The notes: a model not told the origin generated them from the sequence alone. 64,000 nt of DNA from an uncultured Bacteroidales bacterium (GCA_903913285.1 CAIWKO010000060.1:62001-126000), one strand, 5' to 3'. Positions 39,083-49,967 are shown, numbered from the stretch's first letter. A program made the numbers and translations.

Positions 39083-40192
39083 TTACTTTGCAATTATGAT
39101 TTTTTGGGTGGCCGCTTCTTTTCCGTCTAATTCCAGTTTACAATAATACATGCCTGAAGCCGCAGCATTATAATAGCATATTCCATCCCATTTCACAGTA
39201 TATGTATCTTGTTTATCACTAATATTAACAGGCAACATGCGTACTATTTCTCCATTCGGATCATATATTTTTATGAGCGCTTTCGAATAATGTTTATTGG
39301 ATTTCATGGCAAACGTAAAATACGTTTCGCCTGTTGAAGGATTGGGGTAGCATGATAAACTGACCGCCCCTTGAAACGAATTAGATTCAATGCCTGTTAG
39401 AAGTGTGTCAATTGTAAATTCATAATAGTTTATTGAATCGGGCTCTATAGTGATCAATGTATCTAAAAGATCAGTTGAAAACGAAGCGAAAACATCAACT
39501 GTACGTTGCGAACTGAATTCCTCGGATGAAAAACTCCCGGTCGAATCGGTTATAAAATATTTATAGAAATTCTCACAAACTGATGGCCCCGGACCTGTTA
39601 TATAGTATATGTTGCCCACCTTGATCCCTGGAACAGGGTTATGCGCCAGATCAAAAACTTTTCCTGTAAAAATACCTTTGGCCGAAGATACCTGAAAAGG
39701 ATCATATCCAATTGTGGGATTATTATCTTTCACCAGATAATAATCTGTTTCAAATCCATAACTCACACTATAGCACGAATAAGCCATCCGCACCAGCGAC
39801 TGCCCGATTAAAGGAGCAGCGATCATAGAATTGGAAATATTGCCAAAATAAATCTCCTCTATCAAGTAATCAGATTCGTTTTTAATTGCAATATAATCGC
39901 CACTCCGGTTAAAATGCAACAAACTTTGCAAACTATCCTGTGTAATAATGATGATGCTGTCTGCAGTAATTGTAATACCATTTTTAAACAAACAACTCCC
40001 ACCCGATGATTCAAGTCTGAACCCATCGAAATTTGATCCAAAATATGGACTTTGAGGAAAAACCAATTCAAGATACCATGTAGAATCGTTCACCATATAA
40101 AACTCGCTTATTACTGGAGGAACAGGAATCGGGTTTGCTTTGGTAGTTCCGATCGATTGCATTAACAACAATAGCACAAGTAACTTCTTCAT
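39083..40192 (-). CDS. T9SS type A sorting domain-containing protein
   Basis: Signal peptide; C-terminus VSLSCYPNPSTGETYFTF...YNAAASGMYYCKLELDGKEAATQKIIIAK. Confidence 0.9.
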   Translation of the reverse strand: MKKLLVLLLLMQSIGTTKANPIPVPPVISEFYMVNDSTWYLELVFPQSPYFGSNFDGFRLESSGGSCLFKNGITITADSIIIITQDSLQSLLHFNRSGDYIAIKNESDYLIEEIYFGNISNSMIAAPLIGQSLVRMAYSCYSVSYGFETDYYLVKDNNPTIGYDPFQVSSAKGIFTGKVFDLAHNPVPGIKVGNIYYITGPGPSVCENFYKYFITDSTGSFSSEEFSSQRTVDVFASFSTDLLDTLITIEPDSINYYEFTIDTLLTGIESNSFQGAVSLSCYPNPSTGETYFTFAMKSNKHYSKALIKIYDPNGEIVRMLPVNISDKQDTYTVKWDGICYYNAAASGMYYCKLELDGKEAATQKIIIAK

Positions 40193-40472
40193 GATTTGCT
40201 TATAAATTACTTAACAACCAAAAATTATCAATTAGAACTTGGTTATAACAAAGATATAATTTTTTCAAAAACAAATCCTTAATAATTTATTATTTGGGTT
40301 GAGGTAACATGATTTTAATTAATTGCACGCAACGGGATACGCAAGCGAGCAGTGTGAAGTATGTTTTAATGTCAACGACAATAGCTTTCAGAAAAACATA
40401 AATCATTTTACAATAACAATTTTGAATCAAAAGCAACCATAAAAACTAAAAAAACGCTAAAGTCAAATTTAG

Positions 40473-40556
40473 AACAACGAAGTACAAAATCTGAACAACC
40501 AAGTACAAAATATCGACAATGAAGTACAAAATGAAGTCAACGACAATTAAAATAAA
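40473..40556. repeat. 21-nt tandem sub-array B1 (4 units), related to A1
   Basis: AACAACGAAGTACAAAATCTG / AACAACCAAGTACAAAATATC / GACAATGAAGTACAAAATGAA / GTCAACGACAATTAAAATAAA. Confidence 0.85.
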
Positions 40557-40759
40557 AAAAATCAAAACAAAAAAAATCAATTAAATCACTAATTATCTAC
40601 TTAATAACACCATTCAACAAATTAACCTACAATTCACAAGTCATGGCACGATTCTCTGTCGTATTACTATTTTTACAACACGAATATCGTGATTATCCTA
40701 TCGTACATCATCCAAATTACTATTTACATCCAAACTCTAAAGCCTTTTGTCAATATTTA

Positions 40760-41200
40760 TTCATCGTGAACGAGAAATATGACATCGTGAATAAGAATTA
40801 CGACATCGTGAATAAGAAATATAACATCGTGAATAAGAAATATGACATCGTGAATAAGAAATATGACATCGTGAATAAGAATTACGACATCGTGAATAAG
40901 AAATATAACATCGTGAATAAGAATTATAACATCGTGAATAAGAATTATGACATCGTGAATAAGAAATACGACTGTGTGAATAAGAAATACGACTTCGTGA
41001 ATAAGAATTATGACATCGTGAATAAAAATTACGACATCGTGAATAAGAAATATGACATCGTGAATAAGAAATATGACATCGTGAATAAGAAATATAACAT
41101 CGTGAATAAGAATTATAACATCGTGAATAAGAATTATAACATCGTGAATAAGAATTATGACATCGTGAATAAGAAATACGACTGTGTGAATAAGAAATAC
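40760..41200. repeat. 21-nt tandem sub-array B2 (21 units)
   Basis: Consensus RACATCGTGAATAAGAAWTAY, 21 units with no indels. Confidence 0.95.
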
Positions 41201-41392
41201 GACTTCGACGATTTTAGTTACTATTACAACCCCATTCGGCAGCAAGCTCCGCCTCCTTTGGCTTATTTATGCCATCCGTGGCTTGTGGCTACAAATAAAC
41301 AAACCCGGCATCAAATTCCTTACTTTCAGGAAAATAATATTCAATTTTGTGCGTTTTCTAAAAGAATAAACGCCATAACTTTTATTAAATAA

Positions 41393-42058
41393 TTGCCAAA
41401 TCAAAACTATACTCCGTTGAAAACGTTTTGCCTGTTGTTTCTGTTATTCTTTTTGGCGACACCTCCCGTCAAATCGCAGAACAAAGCATTTATTGCCGGT
41501 GCATTTATTGGGTTTTACGGAATTGAGATCAAGGGCCAGATAAAAGATATGTATTCTCCCGGAAAAATTTCAGGGAAAGGCGGATTTTCTTTTGGGTTTA
41601 ATGTAAAACGCGACTTTTCTAAAAAGTTTTACGGTGCTCTTGAAATGCGCTATATCCAGAAAGGAAGCATCAATACTATCATAACCTACGCAGGAAGCCA
41701 ATCGTGGGAAGCCATTCATCTCGGCTATATTGAAGTCCCTTTATCTGTCGGACTTAAGATCAAATTAAAAAAGAAACAACTTTATTTCGAATCAGGGCTT
41801 GCTTATGCCCGAATGATCATTTCAAAAATGATGTTGAGTCCTTCAAATTATTGGGACTGTTCGGCAAAGATCAATAATTTCAAACGCAACGACATTTCGT
41901 GGGTGGCCGCTCTCAAATATCCTATTCTAAAAAATGAGAAGTTAGTGCTTGGGCTTCGGTATTCATATTCACTGTTTACAATTCATTCGTTATACAAATT
42001 ATATAATATGGACTACGGTATTGAACTGTATTATTTGTTTAACCGGAATGTAAAATAG
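41393..42058 (+). CDS. Outer-membrane beta-barrel protein (porin-like)
   Basis: Signal peptide TFCLLFLLFFLATPPVKSQ, FGFNVKRDFSKKFYGALEMRYIQKGS..., apparent TTG start. Confidence 0.7.
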   Translation: MPNQNYTPLKTFCLLFLLFFLATPPVKSQNKAFIAGAFIGFYGIEIKGQIKDMYSPGKISGKGGFSFGFNVKRDFSKKFYGALEMRYIQKGSINTIITYAGSQSWEAIHLGYIEVPLSVGLKIKLKKKQLYFESGLAYARMIISKMMLSPSNYWDCSAKINNFKRNDISWVAALKYPILKNEKLVLGLRYSYSLFTIHSLYKLYNMDYGIELYYLFNRNVK

Positions 42059-42208
42059 ATTCTTAAGAAAATCTAAAAAAGTGGAATACAAAAGAATAAT
42101 AAACATAATTGGCAGTTTGGTCACGTAGCGAAATTTTCAAAAATAATCAATATGTATGCTGCAACCAAAATTTTATTTAAATTTGACATTCGTAAAAAGA
42201 ACAAAACC

Positions 42209-42994
42209 ATGAAAACAAAACTATTGTTCGCATCAGCTATCGTTGCTGTTATGTTTATTGCCAATGCATTCACCACTAATGGGCAGGACTTTTATCTAAA
42301 AACCCCGAAAGGCTATACCTTCATTCCAAGCGGTTCGCGCATGGAAAACGGCAAAGCTATTGCTGTTCAGGCATTTTTTATCGCAAGCACCGAGATCACC
42401 AACGGACAATACAACGCTTATCTGGCCGACCTGAAAAAACAAAACAACACTGCCGATTATGCCATTGCAAATTGCAGGAACGAGAACTGGAAATCGTATC
42501 AACTACCAATAGCCATTAACTATCAATTGCTGAAAGACTATCCCGTGGTGAACATCAGTAAAGAAGCAGCCCTTTTATATTGCAAATGGCTGACAGCAAA
42601 ACTTGAGAATGAGAACAAAGATCTTATTTTCGAAGTGCGTTTGCCCACCAAAGCCGAATGGGAATGGGCAGCCCTTGGCGGAATTGGAAGCAGCGATTAT
42701 CCGTGGGAAAGTTCAAAGTATACCGATGTAAGCAGATTTCCGGCACAATATAACAACACACTAAAACAACCGACCGGCCCCTGCAATGTGATGCAATATA
42801 ACGAAAACGGTTATAAACTCTACGGCATGGCAGGTAATGTGGCCGAAATAATCGGCGATGCAGACATGGTGAAAGGCGGAAGCTGGAACAGCGGAGCCAA
42901 CGAACTTAAGATCTATTCCGAAGAATTGTATCAGGTATCGCCCACGGTAGGTTTCAGGCCTATCATCACATTTATAGCGAAGAACAAACAATAG
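42209..42994 (+). CDS. SUMF1/formylglycine-generating-enzyme-like domain protein (GldK/GldJ-like fold)
   Basis: FFIASTEITNGQYNAYLADL; VRLPTKAEWEWAALGG; YGMAGNVAEIIGDADMVKGGSWNSGANEL. Confidence 0.85.
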   Translation: MKTKLLFASAIVAVMFIANAFTTNGQDFYLKTPKGYTFIPSGSRMENGKAIAVQAFFIASTEITNGQYNAYLADLKKQNNTADYAIANCRNENWKSYQLPIAINYQLLKDYPVVNISKEAALLYCKWLTAKLENENKDLIFEVRLPTKAEWEWAALGGIGSSDYPWESSKYTDVSRFPAQYNNTLKQPTGPCNVMQYNENGYKLYGMAGNVAEIIGDADMVKGGSWNSGANELKIYSEELYQVSPTVGFRPIITFIAKNKQ

Positions 42995-43040
42995 CAGATT
43001 CACTTTCTTTGTCCTCAACGCGACTTTTACACCTTTACGA

Positions 43041-43391
43041 ATGAAAACAACAGCTCTGATTATTTTCTTTTGTATCCTCAGCTATGTTTCGTTTGGGCAA
43101 AACACGGGCGATTCAACACAAACTATACCCAAAAGAACCTCTATTAAAGGAATCGTCGTCAAGTTCTGCAACGGGCTGAGCCTCGATTATGGCGAACATC
43201 AGGGATTGATCGTCATTAAAGAAGACCGGACAGGAAAAACATACAATGTGTTATTGAATCCATACATTCATTACGAGTATAAAGAGAACGACCACGTTAA
43301 AATAAAAGTCGAACCTCTTTCAACCGTAAAAAAGCCAACGGAATTGATGTGCGGTAGCATAGGGAATGTTTTTGTGGGGAAAAAAGAATAA
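43041..43391 (+). CDS. Hypothetical secreted protein
   Basis: Signal peptide MKTTALIIFFCILSYVSFGQ. Confidence 0.65.
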   Translation: MKTTALIIFFCILSYVSFGQNTGDSTQTIPKRTSIKGIVVKFCNGLSLDYGEHQGLIVIKEDRTGKTYNVLLNPYIHYEYKENDHVKIKVEPLSTVKKPTELMCGSIGNVFVGKKE

Positions 43392-43516
43392 TAATCTATT
43401 CCAGTCCCTTGAAGTTTTTCCGCCCATAATGCGGTGAATGTATTAATTTTGTCACGCAAACCACATCCTAAACTATTACTACGTTCTATAATCAGATCTA
43501 AAAGAAATTTATAAAG

Positions 43517-44362
43517 ATGATCATATTTTCAAAATACAAAGAGCTCACCGAAGCCGCATGGCGTAAAAGAGTTGAATCTGTTGCAGGAAAAACTCACGAT
43601 GCAAAATCGTTACAACATATCTACCGCGAAATTCTTTCATTTGTCGATCTGACAACCCTTGAAGGAAGCGACACCACCGAACGGGTTTCGAAACTTTGCA
43701 ACAAAGCATATACCCTCGCGAACAAAACCAAAAAGATACCGCAGGTTGCAGCAGTTTGTGTATATCCGCCTTTCGTAAAACAATGCAAAGCCGCACTAAA
43801 TGGAAAAAACATTAACGTAGCCTCCGTGGCTGGTGCTTTTCCTTCGGGACAATCGCCTCTGCCTGTGAAGCTCAAAGAAATAGAATTTGCTGTTGAAGAA
43901 GGCGCCGACGAGATCGATATGGTGATATCCCGCGGCAAATTTCTGGAAGGCGATCATCAAACTGTATTCAACGAAATAGCTGCCATCAGAGCCGTTTGTA
44001 AAAACGTGCATTTAAAAGTAATACTCGAAACAGGCGAATTGCAAACGCCCGGGAATATCCGCAAAGCCAGCGAAATTGCCATTAATGCAGGAGCAGATTT
44101 CATCAAAACCTCGACGGGAAAAATGCAACCCGCAGCCACCGAACTTGCAGCCGTGGTGATGTGCGATACCATTCTGGAATATTATAATGTAACCGGCATC
44201 CGTATCGGGTTCAAACCGGCGGGTGGCATATCCGAACCCGAAATAGCCCTGCGTTACTATAACATCGTAAATGAAATTCTGGGAACAGAATGGCTTACTA
44301 AGGAACTTTTCCGTATCGGGGCAAGCCGTTTGGTTGATAATTTGCTGAAAGTTATTGTATAA
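43517..44362 (+). CDS. deoC: Deoxyribose-phosphate aldolase
   Basis: VAAVCVYPPFVKQCKAAL; VASVAGAFPSGQ; EEGADEIDMVISRGKFLEGD; KVILETGEL; ADFIKTSTGK; GFKPAGGI. Confidence 0.95.
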   Translation: MIIFSKYKELTEAAWRKRVESVAGKTHDAKSLQHIYREILSFVDLTTLEGSDTTERVSKLCNKAYTLANKTKKIPQVAAVCVYPPFVKQCKAALNGKNINVASVAGAFPSGQSPLPVKLKEIEFAVEEGADEIDMVISRGKFLEGDHQTVFNEIAAIRAVCKNVHLKVILETGELQTPGNIRKASEIAINAGADFIKTSTGKMQPAATELAAVVMCDTILEYYNVTGIRIGFKPAGGISEPEIALRYYNIVNEILGTEWLTKELFRIGASRLVDNLLKVIV

Positions 44363-44377
44363 TCTAATATCATTTTT

Positions 44378-44698
44378 ATGGCATGGATCTATTTACTGTG
44401 TGCGGCTGTCTTCGAGATCGGCTGGCCGCTGGGATTTAAATTATCGCAAACCTATACCCAACAAAAAATACTCTGGATCGTTGTTGCTGGAGTTTCGATG
44501 GCGCTCAGCGGCTTATTCTTGTGGATAGCACAAAAAGAGATCCCCATCGGAACGGCTTATTCCGTTTGGACCGGCATAGGCGCTGCAGGCACCTTTATCA
44601 TCGGGGTTATTTATTTCAAAGACACGGCATCGCTCATACGCATTGCTTCCGTAACGCTGATAATTATGGGGGTGTTGGGTTTAAGACTGGCTCATTAA
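44378..44698 (+). CDS. sugE: SMR family (SugE/Gdx-like) transporter
   Basis: MAWIYLLCAAVFEIGWPLGFKLS; PIGTAYSVWTGIGAAGTFIIGVIYFKD. Confidence 0.88.
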   Translation: MAWIYLLCAAVFEIGWPLGFKLSQTYTQQKILWIVVAGVSMALSGLFLWIAQKEIPIGTAYSVWTGIGAAGTFIIGVIYFKDTASLIRIASVTLIIMGVLGLRLAH

Positions 44699-44716
44699 TT
44701 CATGGTTTAACATAAA

Positions 44717-45388
44717 TTGATTGCATTGAAAAAAATAATAATTCAGACGCTGCTCGATATCCTGAATTTATTTCTGACATCTACAGGACTGTCGTTCACT
44801 TCGCGGCAATGCCGAAAACTCCTGCATTCGGCTTCAGCCATGTCTTTTGATATCATAATCGTTCCGGGCATACCTTTCAAGAACAACAAATGGGATATGG
44901 TGATGAAAGGAAGGATATACTGGGCAAAATATTTATTCGACGAAGGCATCGCCAAAAACATCATGTTTTCGGGTGCAGCGGTTCATTCACCCTGGGTTGA
45001 AAGCAAAATAATGGCTCTATATGCCGAAGCCATCGGGATTCCTGCAAGCAAAATATTTATTGAAGATAAAGCCGAACACAGCACCGAGAATGTTTTTTTC
45101 TCGTATACCAAAGCGCTCGAAATGGGGTTCCGTAAAATAGCAGTTGCCTCCGACCCTTTTCAAACAAAGCTTCTGCGAAAATTCATTCATACAAAAGTGA
45201 GCAAAGAAATTTATTTGCTGCCCATCGTTTATGGTATATTGAGACAAAACGAAAAAAACTATATTGACCCGAACATTGACGCTCAACAGGCATTTATTCC
45301 CGAATTCAAAGCTCTTCGTCATCGGGAAAACTTCAGAGAACGGATGCAGGGAACACGGGGCAACAATATTGAAGAACTTAGCAAATAA
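44717..45388 (+). CDS. YdcF-like (DUF218) family protein
   Basis: DIIIVPGIPF...RIYWAKYLFDEGIAKNIMFSGAAVHSPWVESKIMALYAEAIGIPASKIFIEDKAEHSTENVFFS; TTG start. Confidence 0.82.
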   Translation: MIALKKIIIQTLLDILNLFLTSTGLSFTSRQCRKLLHSASAMSFDIIIVPGIPFKNNKWDMVMKGRIYWAKYLFDEGIAKNIMFSGAAVHSPWVESKIMALYAEAIGIPASKIFIEDKAEHSTENVFFSYTKALEMGFRKIAVASDPFQTKLLRKFIHTKVSKEIYLLPIVYGILRQNEKNYIDPNIDAQQAFIPEFKALRHRENFRERMQGTRGNNIEELSK

Positions 45389-45484
45389 AGCTGGATTAAA
45401 TTTTTATGTTTTGCCAACATTAAATCTTTATGATTATTTTTGCGTACTATTTAGAAAACTTATTAAACTTTAATTTAATATTTT

Positions 45485-46810
45485 ATGAAAATTGTTGTTG
45501 TTGGAACGGGTTATGTCGGTTTGGTTACCGGTACTTGTTTCGCTGAAGTGGGTATCGAAACCGTTTGTGTTGACATTGATATTAACAAGATCGAAAACCT
45601 TAAAAAAGGAATTTTACCCATCTACGAACCGGGGTTGGATACTATGATCCACCGGAATGTTGAGAAAAACCGTCTGCATTTTTCTACCGATCTGAAATCG
45701 GTTCTGCCCGATGCAGAAGTTGTTTTTATTGCTGTTGGAACACCTCCCGATGAAGACGGAAGTGCCGACCTCAAGCATGTGATCGCTGTGGCTAAAGAAG
45801 TGGGTAAATATATTGAAGATTACACCCTGGTTGTAACCAAAAGCACTGTGCCGGTCGGAACAGCTGTAAAAGTTAAAAAAGCCATCACCGACGAACTGAA
45901 TGCCCGCGGAGCTAATATTCCTTTTGATGTGGCATCCAATCCCGAATTTTTAAAAGAAGGTGCTGCTCTGGATGATTTTATGAAACCCGACCGCATTGTA
46001 GTAGGCTTGGAATCGGATCGTGCCGAAACTTTGATGAAACAACTTTACAAACCTTTCACATTGAACGGGCATCCTATCATTTTTATGGATATTCCCAGTG
46101 CCGAAATGACCAAATATGCAGCCAATTCTATGCTGGCAACCAAGATCAGTTTCATGAACGACATTGCAAATCTTTGTGAGATCATGGGAGCAAATGTCAA
46201 TCAGGTTCGCAGAGGTATTGGCAGCGATACGCGCATCGGGAACAAATTTATATACCCGGGTATTGGTTACGGGGGCTCATGTTTCCCGAAAGATGTAAAA
46301 GCATTGATAAAAACTGCCAACGAAAACGGCTACAATATGCGTGTGCTGAAATCGGTTGAAGACGTGAACGACGATCAAAAAAGTGTTCTGTTCAATAAAG
46401 TTGTCCAGTATTTCAACGGTCAGCTAAAAGATAAAACCATCGGTATGTGGGGACTTTCGTTTAAACCCGAAACTGACGATATGCGCGAAGCTCCTGCTTT
46501 GGTGCTCATCGAAAAGTTTCTGGCTGCAGGTGCAAAAGTTAAAGCATACGACCCTGCCGCTATGGAAGAAGCCGAACGCAGACTGGGAAACAAGATTACG
46601 TTTGTTAAAGACCAGTACGAGGCTCTGATCGATGCGGATTGTTTGCTTATTGTTACCGAATGGACCGAATTCAGAGCTCCAAACTTCCCGGTGATCAAGA
46701 AACTTTTAAAGAAACATGTGATATTCGACGGTCGCAACATTTACGATATGGCAAGTATGAAAGAAGAAGGCTTCGATTATTTTTGCATTGGAATTGACAC
46801 TTCAAAATAA
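45485..46810 (+). CDS. ugd: UDP-glucose 6-dehydrogenase
   Basis: MKIVVVGTGYVGLVTGTCFAEVG; NPEFLKEGAALDDFMKPDRIVVG; GYGGSCFPKDVKAL. Confidence 0.96.
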   Translation: MKIVVVGTGYVGLVTGTCFAEVGIETVCVDIDINKIENLKKGILPIYEPGLDTMIHRNVEKNRLHFSTDLKSVLPDAEVVFIAVGTPPDEDGSADLKHVIAVAKEVGKYIEDYTLVVTKSTVPVGTAVKVKKAITDELNARGANIPFDVASNPEFLKEGAALDDFMKPDRIVVGLESDRAETLMKQLYKPFTLNGHPIIFMDIPSAEMTKYAANSMLATKISFMNDIANLCEIMGANVNQVRRGIGSDTRIGNKFIYPGIGYGGSCFPKDVKALIKTANENGYNMRVLKSVEDVNDDQKSVLFNKVVQYFNGQLKDKTIGMWGLSFKPETDDMREAPALVLIEKFLAAGAKVKAYDPAAMEEAERRLGNKITFVKDQYEALIDADCLLIVTEWTEFRAPNFPVIKKLLKKHVIFDGRNIYDMASMKEEGFDYFCIGIDTSK

Positions 46811-46813
46811 TTT

Positions 46814-47746
46814 ATGAAGAAAAAAATATTGGTAACCGGTGGTGCCGGGTTTTTAGGTTCGCATTTGTGCGAACGGCTTCTGAACGAAGGCAACGAAGTC
46901 ATTTGTCTGGATAATTATTTTACCGGACAAAAACAAAACATAGTACATCTGCTCGACAACCCTTTCTTTGAGTTGATACGGCACGATGTAACCATGCCTT
47001 TTTTTATAGAAGTTGACGAGATCTATAACCTCGCCTGCCCTGCTTCACCTATCCATTATCAATATAACCCTATCAAAACCATCAAAACATCGGTGATGGG
47101 TGCCATCAATATGCTGGGTTTGGCAAAACGCATACGTGCAAAGATACTGCAGGCATCAACCAGCGAAGTTTACGGCGACCCGAAAGAACATCCGCAAACA
47201 GAAAGCTATTGGGGAAACGTGAACCCGATAGGTTACCGTGCCTGCTACGACGAAGGTAAACGTTGCGCCGAATCATTGTTCATCAATTATTACCGTCAGA
47301 ACAATGTGAATATAAAGATCATCAGAATTTTTAATACTTACGGTCCGCGTATGCACCCCAACGACGGTCGTGTGGTGTCGAATTTTATTATGCAGGCATT
47401 GAATAACGAAGATATTACGGTTTATGGCGACGGTTCGCAAACGCGGAGTTTCTGTTATGTTGATGACCTTGTTGACGGAATGATACGCATGATGAACACA
47501 GCAGATGATTTTATCGGTCCGGTAAATGTTGGAAACCCCGTTGAATTCACCATACTGGAACTGGCGCAACAGGTGATAAATTTGACCGGTTCGAAATCGA
47601 AAATAATATACGAACCCTTGCCTTCCGACGACCCCTTGCAGCGTAAACCCGATATCACTTTAGCAAAGAACAAACTGAACTGGGAACCGAAAGTGCAATT
47701 GAGAGAAGGCTTAATGAAAACGATACAATATTTTAATAGCAAGTAA
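46814..47746 (+). CDS. uxs: UDP-glucuronate decarboxylase-like SDR
   Basis: [74 protein letters not shown]. Confidence 0.92.
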   Translation: MKKKILVTGGAGFLGSHLCERLLNEGNEVICLDNYFTGQKQNIVHLLDNPFFELIRHDVTMPFFIEVDEIYNLACPASPIHYQYNPIKTIKTSVMGAINMLGLAKRIRAKILQASTSEVYGDPKEHPQTESYWGNVNPIGYRACYDEGKRCAESLFINYYRQNNVNIKIIRIFNTYGPRMHPNDGRVVSNFIMQALNNEDITVYGDGSQTRSFCYVDDLVDGMIRMMNTADDFIGPVNVGNPVEFTILELAQQVINLTGSKSKIIYEPLPSDDPLQRKPDITLAKNKLNWEPKVQLREGLMKTIQYFNSK

Positions 47747-47797
47747 TCATGGCTATTGGCTAGTGGCTTTTGGCTAAATCAAATCACATAAAAAACA

Positions 47798-48664
47798 ATG
47801 AACATACTGGTAACTGGAAGCAAAGGACAACTTGGGAATGAGATCCGGGTGATTTCTGAACAATTTCCACAACACAAGTATTTTTTTACCGATGTGGAAG
47901 AATTGGATATCTGCGACAAAAATGCTGTCGAGGCATTCATCTGCGGGAATCAGATCAAATGCATCATCAATTGTGCGGCTTATACCGGCGTGGATAAAGC
48001 TGAACAGGAACCCGAACTGGCATTTAAGATCAATGCCGAAGCCGTCGAAAACCTTTGCAATGCTGCTCTTAAACAAAAAGTTTTTTTGGTTCACATCTCG
48101 ACGGATTATGTGTTCGACGGAAAAAAAGATAACCCCTATCTTGAATACTTTCCGACGAACCCGATATCTGTTTACGGCAAAAGCAAACTGAAAGGCGAAG
48201 AGATCATCCTCAAATCAAAACTTCCGGCTTTGATCATCCGCACATCGTGGTTATATTCTGCATTTGGAAGCAATTTTGTGAAAACCATTTTGCGTTTGTC
48301 GAAAGAAAACAACCGACTGAACATCATCTCCGACCAGATCGGAACCCCAACTTATGCTGCCGACCTTGCCAAAGTGATACTCGATATTATCACCCATCAT
48401 AAACTGCCTTCAAAACCCGAGATCTATCATTTTTCGGATGAAGGCATAACCACCTGGTATGAGTTTGCATTGGAGATCATGGAACTGACAAACCGCAATA
48501 TCGTTGTGCACCCTATCACCACCAAAGAATATCCAACCGCTGCCACACGCCCGCAATTCAGTTTGCTGAGCAAAGAAAAGATAAAACACGATTTCAAGAT
48601 CGAAATCCCTTTATGGCAGGACAGCCTGAAAGAATGCCTGAAGCTGATCGTTGCGGAACAATAG
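47798..48664 (+). CDS. rfbD: dTDP-4-dehydrorhamnose reductase
   Basis: MNILVTGSKGQLGNEIR; HISTDYVFDGKKDNPYLEYFPTNPISVYGKSKLKGE; IIRTSWLYSAFGSNFVKTILRL. Confidence 0.93.
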   Translation: MNILVTGSKGQLGNEIRVISEQFPQHKYFFTDVEELDICDKNAVEAFICGNQIKCIINCAAYTGVDKAEQEPELAFKINAEAVENLCNAALKQKVFLVHISTDYVFDGKKDNPYLEYFPTNPISVYGKSKLKGEEIILKSKLPALIIRTSWLYSAFGSNFVKTILRLSKENNRLNIISDQIGTPTYAADLAKVILDIITHHKLPSKPEIYHFSDEGITTWYEFALEIMELTNRNIVVHPITTKEYPTAATRPQFSLLSKEKIKHDFKIEIPLWQDSLKECLKLIVAEQ

Positions 48665-48740
48665 ATCTTTTGGCCGAAGATCTGCAATTATTCGCAGCAG
48701 GGAAGCGTTATTTTGTTTAATTTTATTCAACAATTTTTTT

Positions 48741-49367
48741 ATGATGCAAAAAACAAAATGCCTGCTGCTTGCCATACTGGTATCCTTATCGCTCACATAC
48801 GCCCGTGCCCAGAAATTAACTCAACCCGAACAACAGTTGTTCTGCTTCGGCAGGTTGGTTAGCATCAGCGTTGATAAACAATTGTATGTTTCCGACACCT
48901 CCGATTATTTCTATATTCACGTAAGTGTAAAAAACATTTCGAAAAAAGATATCGGTATCGACCTGAGCAATTCGTGGTATGTATTGTATCCCAACCAATG
49001 GCAGTTTTCGGATACCACCATGCGGCAGGTTATCGACGAAAGGCAGATCGTACCTGCAGAAATGAATGCAAAAAAAACAGCCGAGATCGATAAAAAGTTT
49101 GCTGATAACGCGCTGAAGAAACTCGCACCCGGGCAATCGTTCGACTATTACACCGAGTTTAACAGCACCAAACCCAACCAAGCCGACATGGGCAAAAGCA
49201 AATACCTGATAGTGGCCATCGACGGGCAAATGTTCTTTACCGACGGGCGAAACTGCGAACAAATAAAATGCAACGGAGATATGAACGTGGATAGGGAACT
49301 GGTGATTAAATGCCAGCCAACTTGGCCTAAAATAACCGAAAAACAAAAGATATTCCACCGCAAATAA
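48741..49367 (+). CDS. Hypothetical secreted protein
   Basis: Signal peptide MMQKTKCLLLAILVSLSLTYARAQ, internal start relative to the ORF track. Confidence 0.65.
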   Translation: MMQKTKCLLLAILVSLSLTYARAQKLTQPEQQLFCFGRLVSISVDKQLYVSDTSDYFYIHVSVKNISKKDIGIDLSNSWYVLYPNQWQFSDTTMRQVIDERQIVPAEMNAKKTAEIDKKFADNALKKLAPGQSFDYYTEFNSTKPNQADMGKSKYLIVAIDGQMFFTDGRNCEQIKCNGDMNVDRELVIKCQPTWPKITEKQKIFHRK

Positions 49368-49370
49368 CCC

Positions 49371-49967
49371 ATGAAAACCAGCACACGCATATTATGTATT
49401 GTTTCAATAATCACGTTGTTGCTCATTATTGTTGCCAATTTGTTTTTGCCCTATTCGTTTTCGTTCAGCCCTTCGGCCGACGTGTGGAACATCAACCCCG
49501 CCTCCGACCCTTTGTATGCCTATCGGGTGGCCATTATCTTTTCGGGTTTGGCTCTTGCCGCTATAGCTTTGGTGGTGACCTGCATCAGTTTCTTTTTGCG
49601 CCATCACGCAATTGATGCCAAACTAGCCAACCTGAGTATTTTTATTCTGGTGTTTTACGTTGATTGGATGAGCGTCCCGTATTGGACCAACGGTTTGCTT
49701 CATGTTTTCGGCAAGGGCGCTTCAACCACCTTCGACCCGAAAGCCCTGCTGCCCATGACCATCTTAGGCGAAGCATGGCGACTGCCCATACTTGTTATGC
49801 ATCCTTTGGTTTTGGTTTATCTGGTGTTCAGCCTTGTCAGGTTCATCGTGGTGATAGTGCGCCGAAACAAACCCGGCCTGAACAATATCCTGATTTTGAT
49901 ATACACTTTGCTGAACATAGCCCTGCTGTTCTTTATACCGCAATATTTTAACTGGCTGCTTGATTAG
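49371..49967 (+). CDS. Hypothetical membrane protein
   Basis: Four or more predicted TM segments; tightly follows the previous gene. Confidence 0.7.
   Translation: MKTSTRILCIVSIITLLLIIVANLFLPYSFSFSPSADVWNINPASDPLYAYRVAIIFSGLALAAIALVVTCISFFLRHHAIDAKLANLSIFILVFYVDWMSVPYWTNGLLHVFGKGASTTFDPKALLPMTILGEAWRLPILVMHPLVLVYLVFSLVRFIVVIVRRNKPGLNNILILIYTLLNIALLFFIPQYFNWLLD

Noticed and set aside
40643-41392. ORF with (DIVNKKY)n repeats as a real protein
   Set aside because: Almost entirely tandem 21-nt DNA repeat; an equally long ORF exists antisense (40757-41245), substitutions are not third-position biased, and there is no signal peptide or domain. Treated as repeat DNA.
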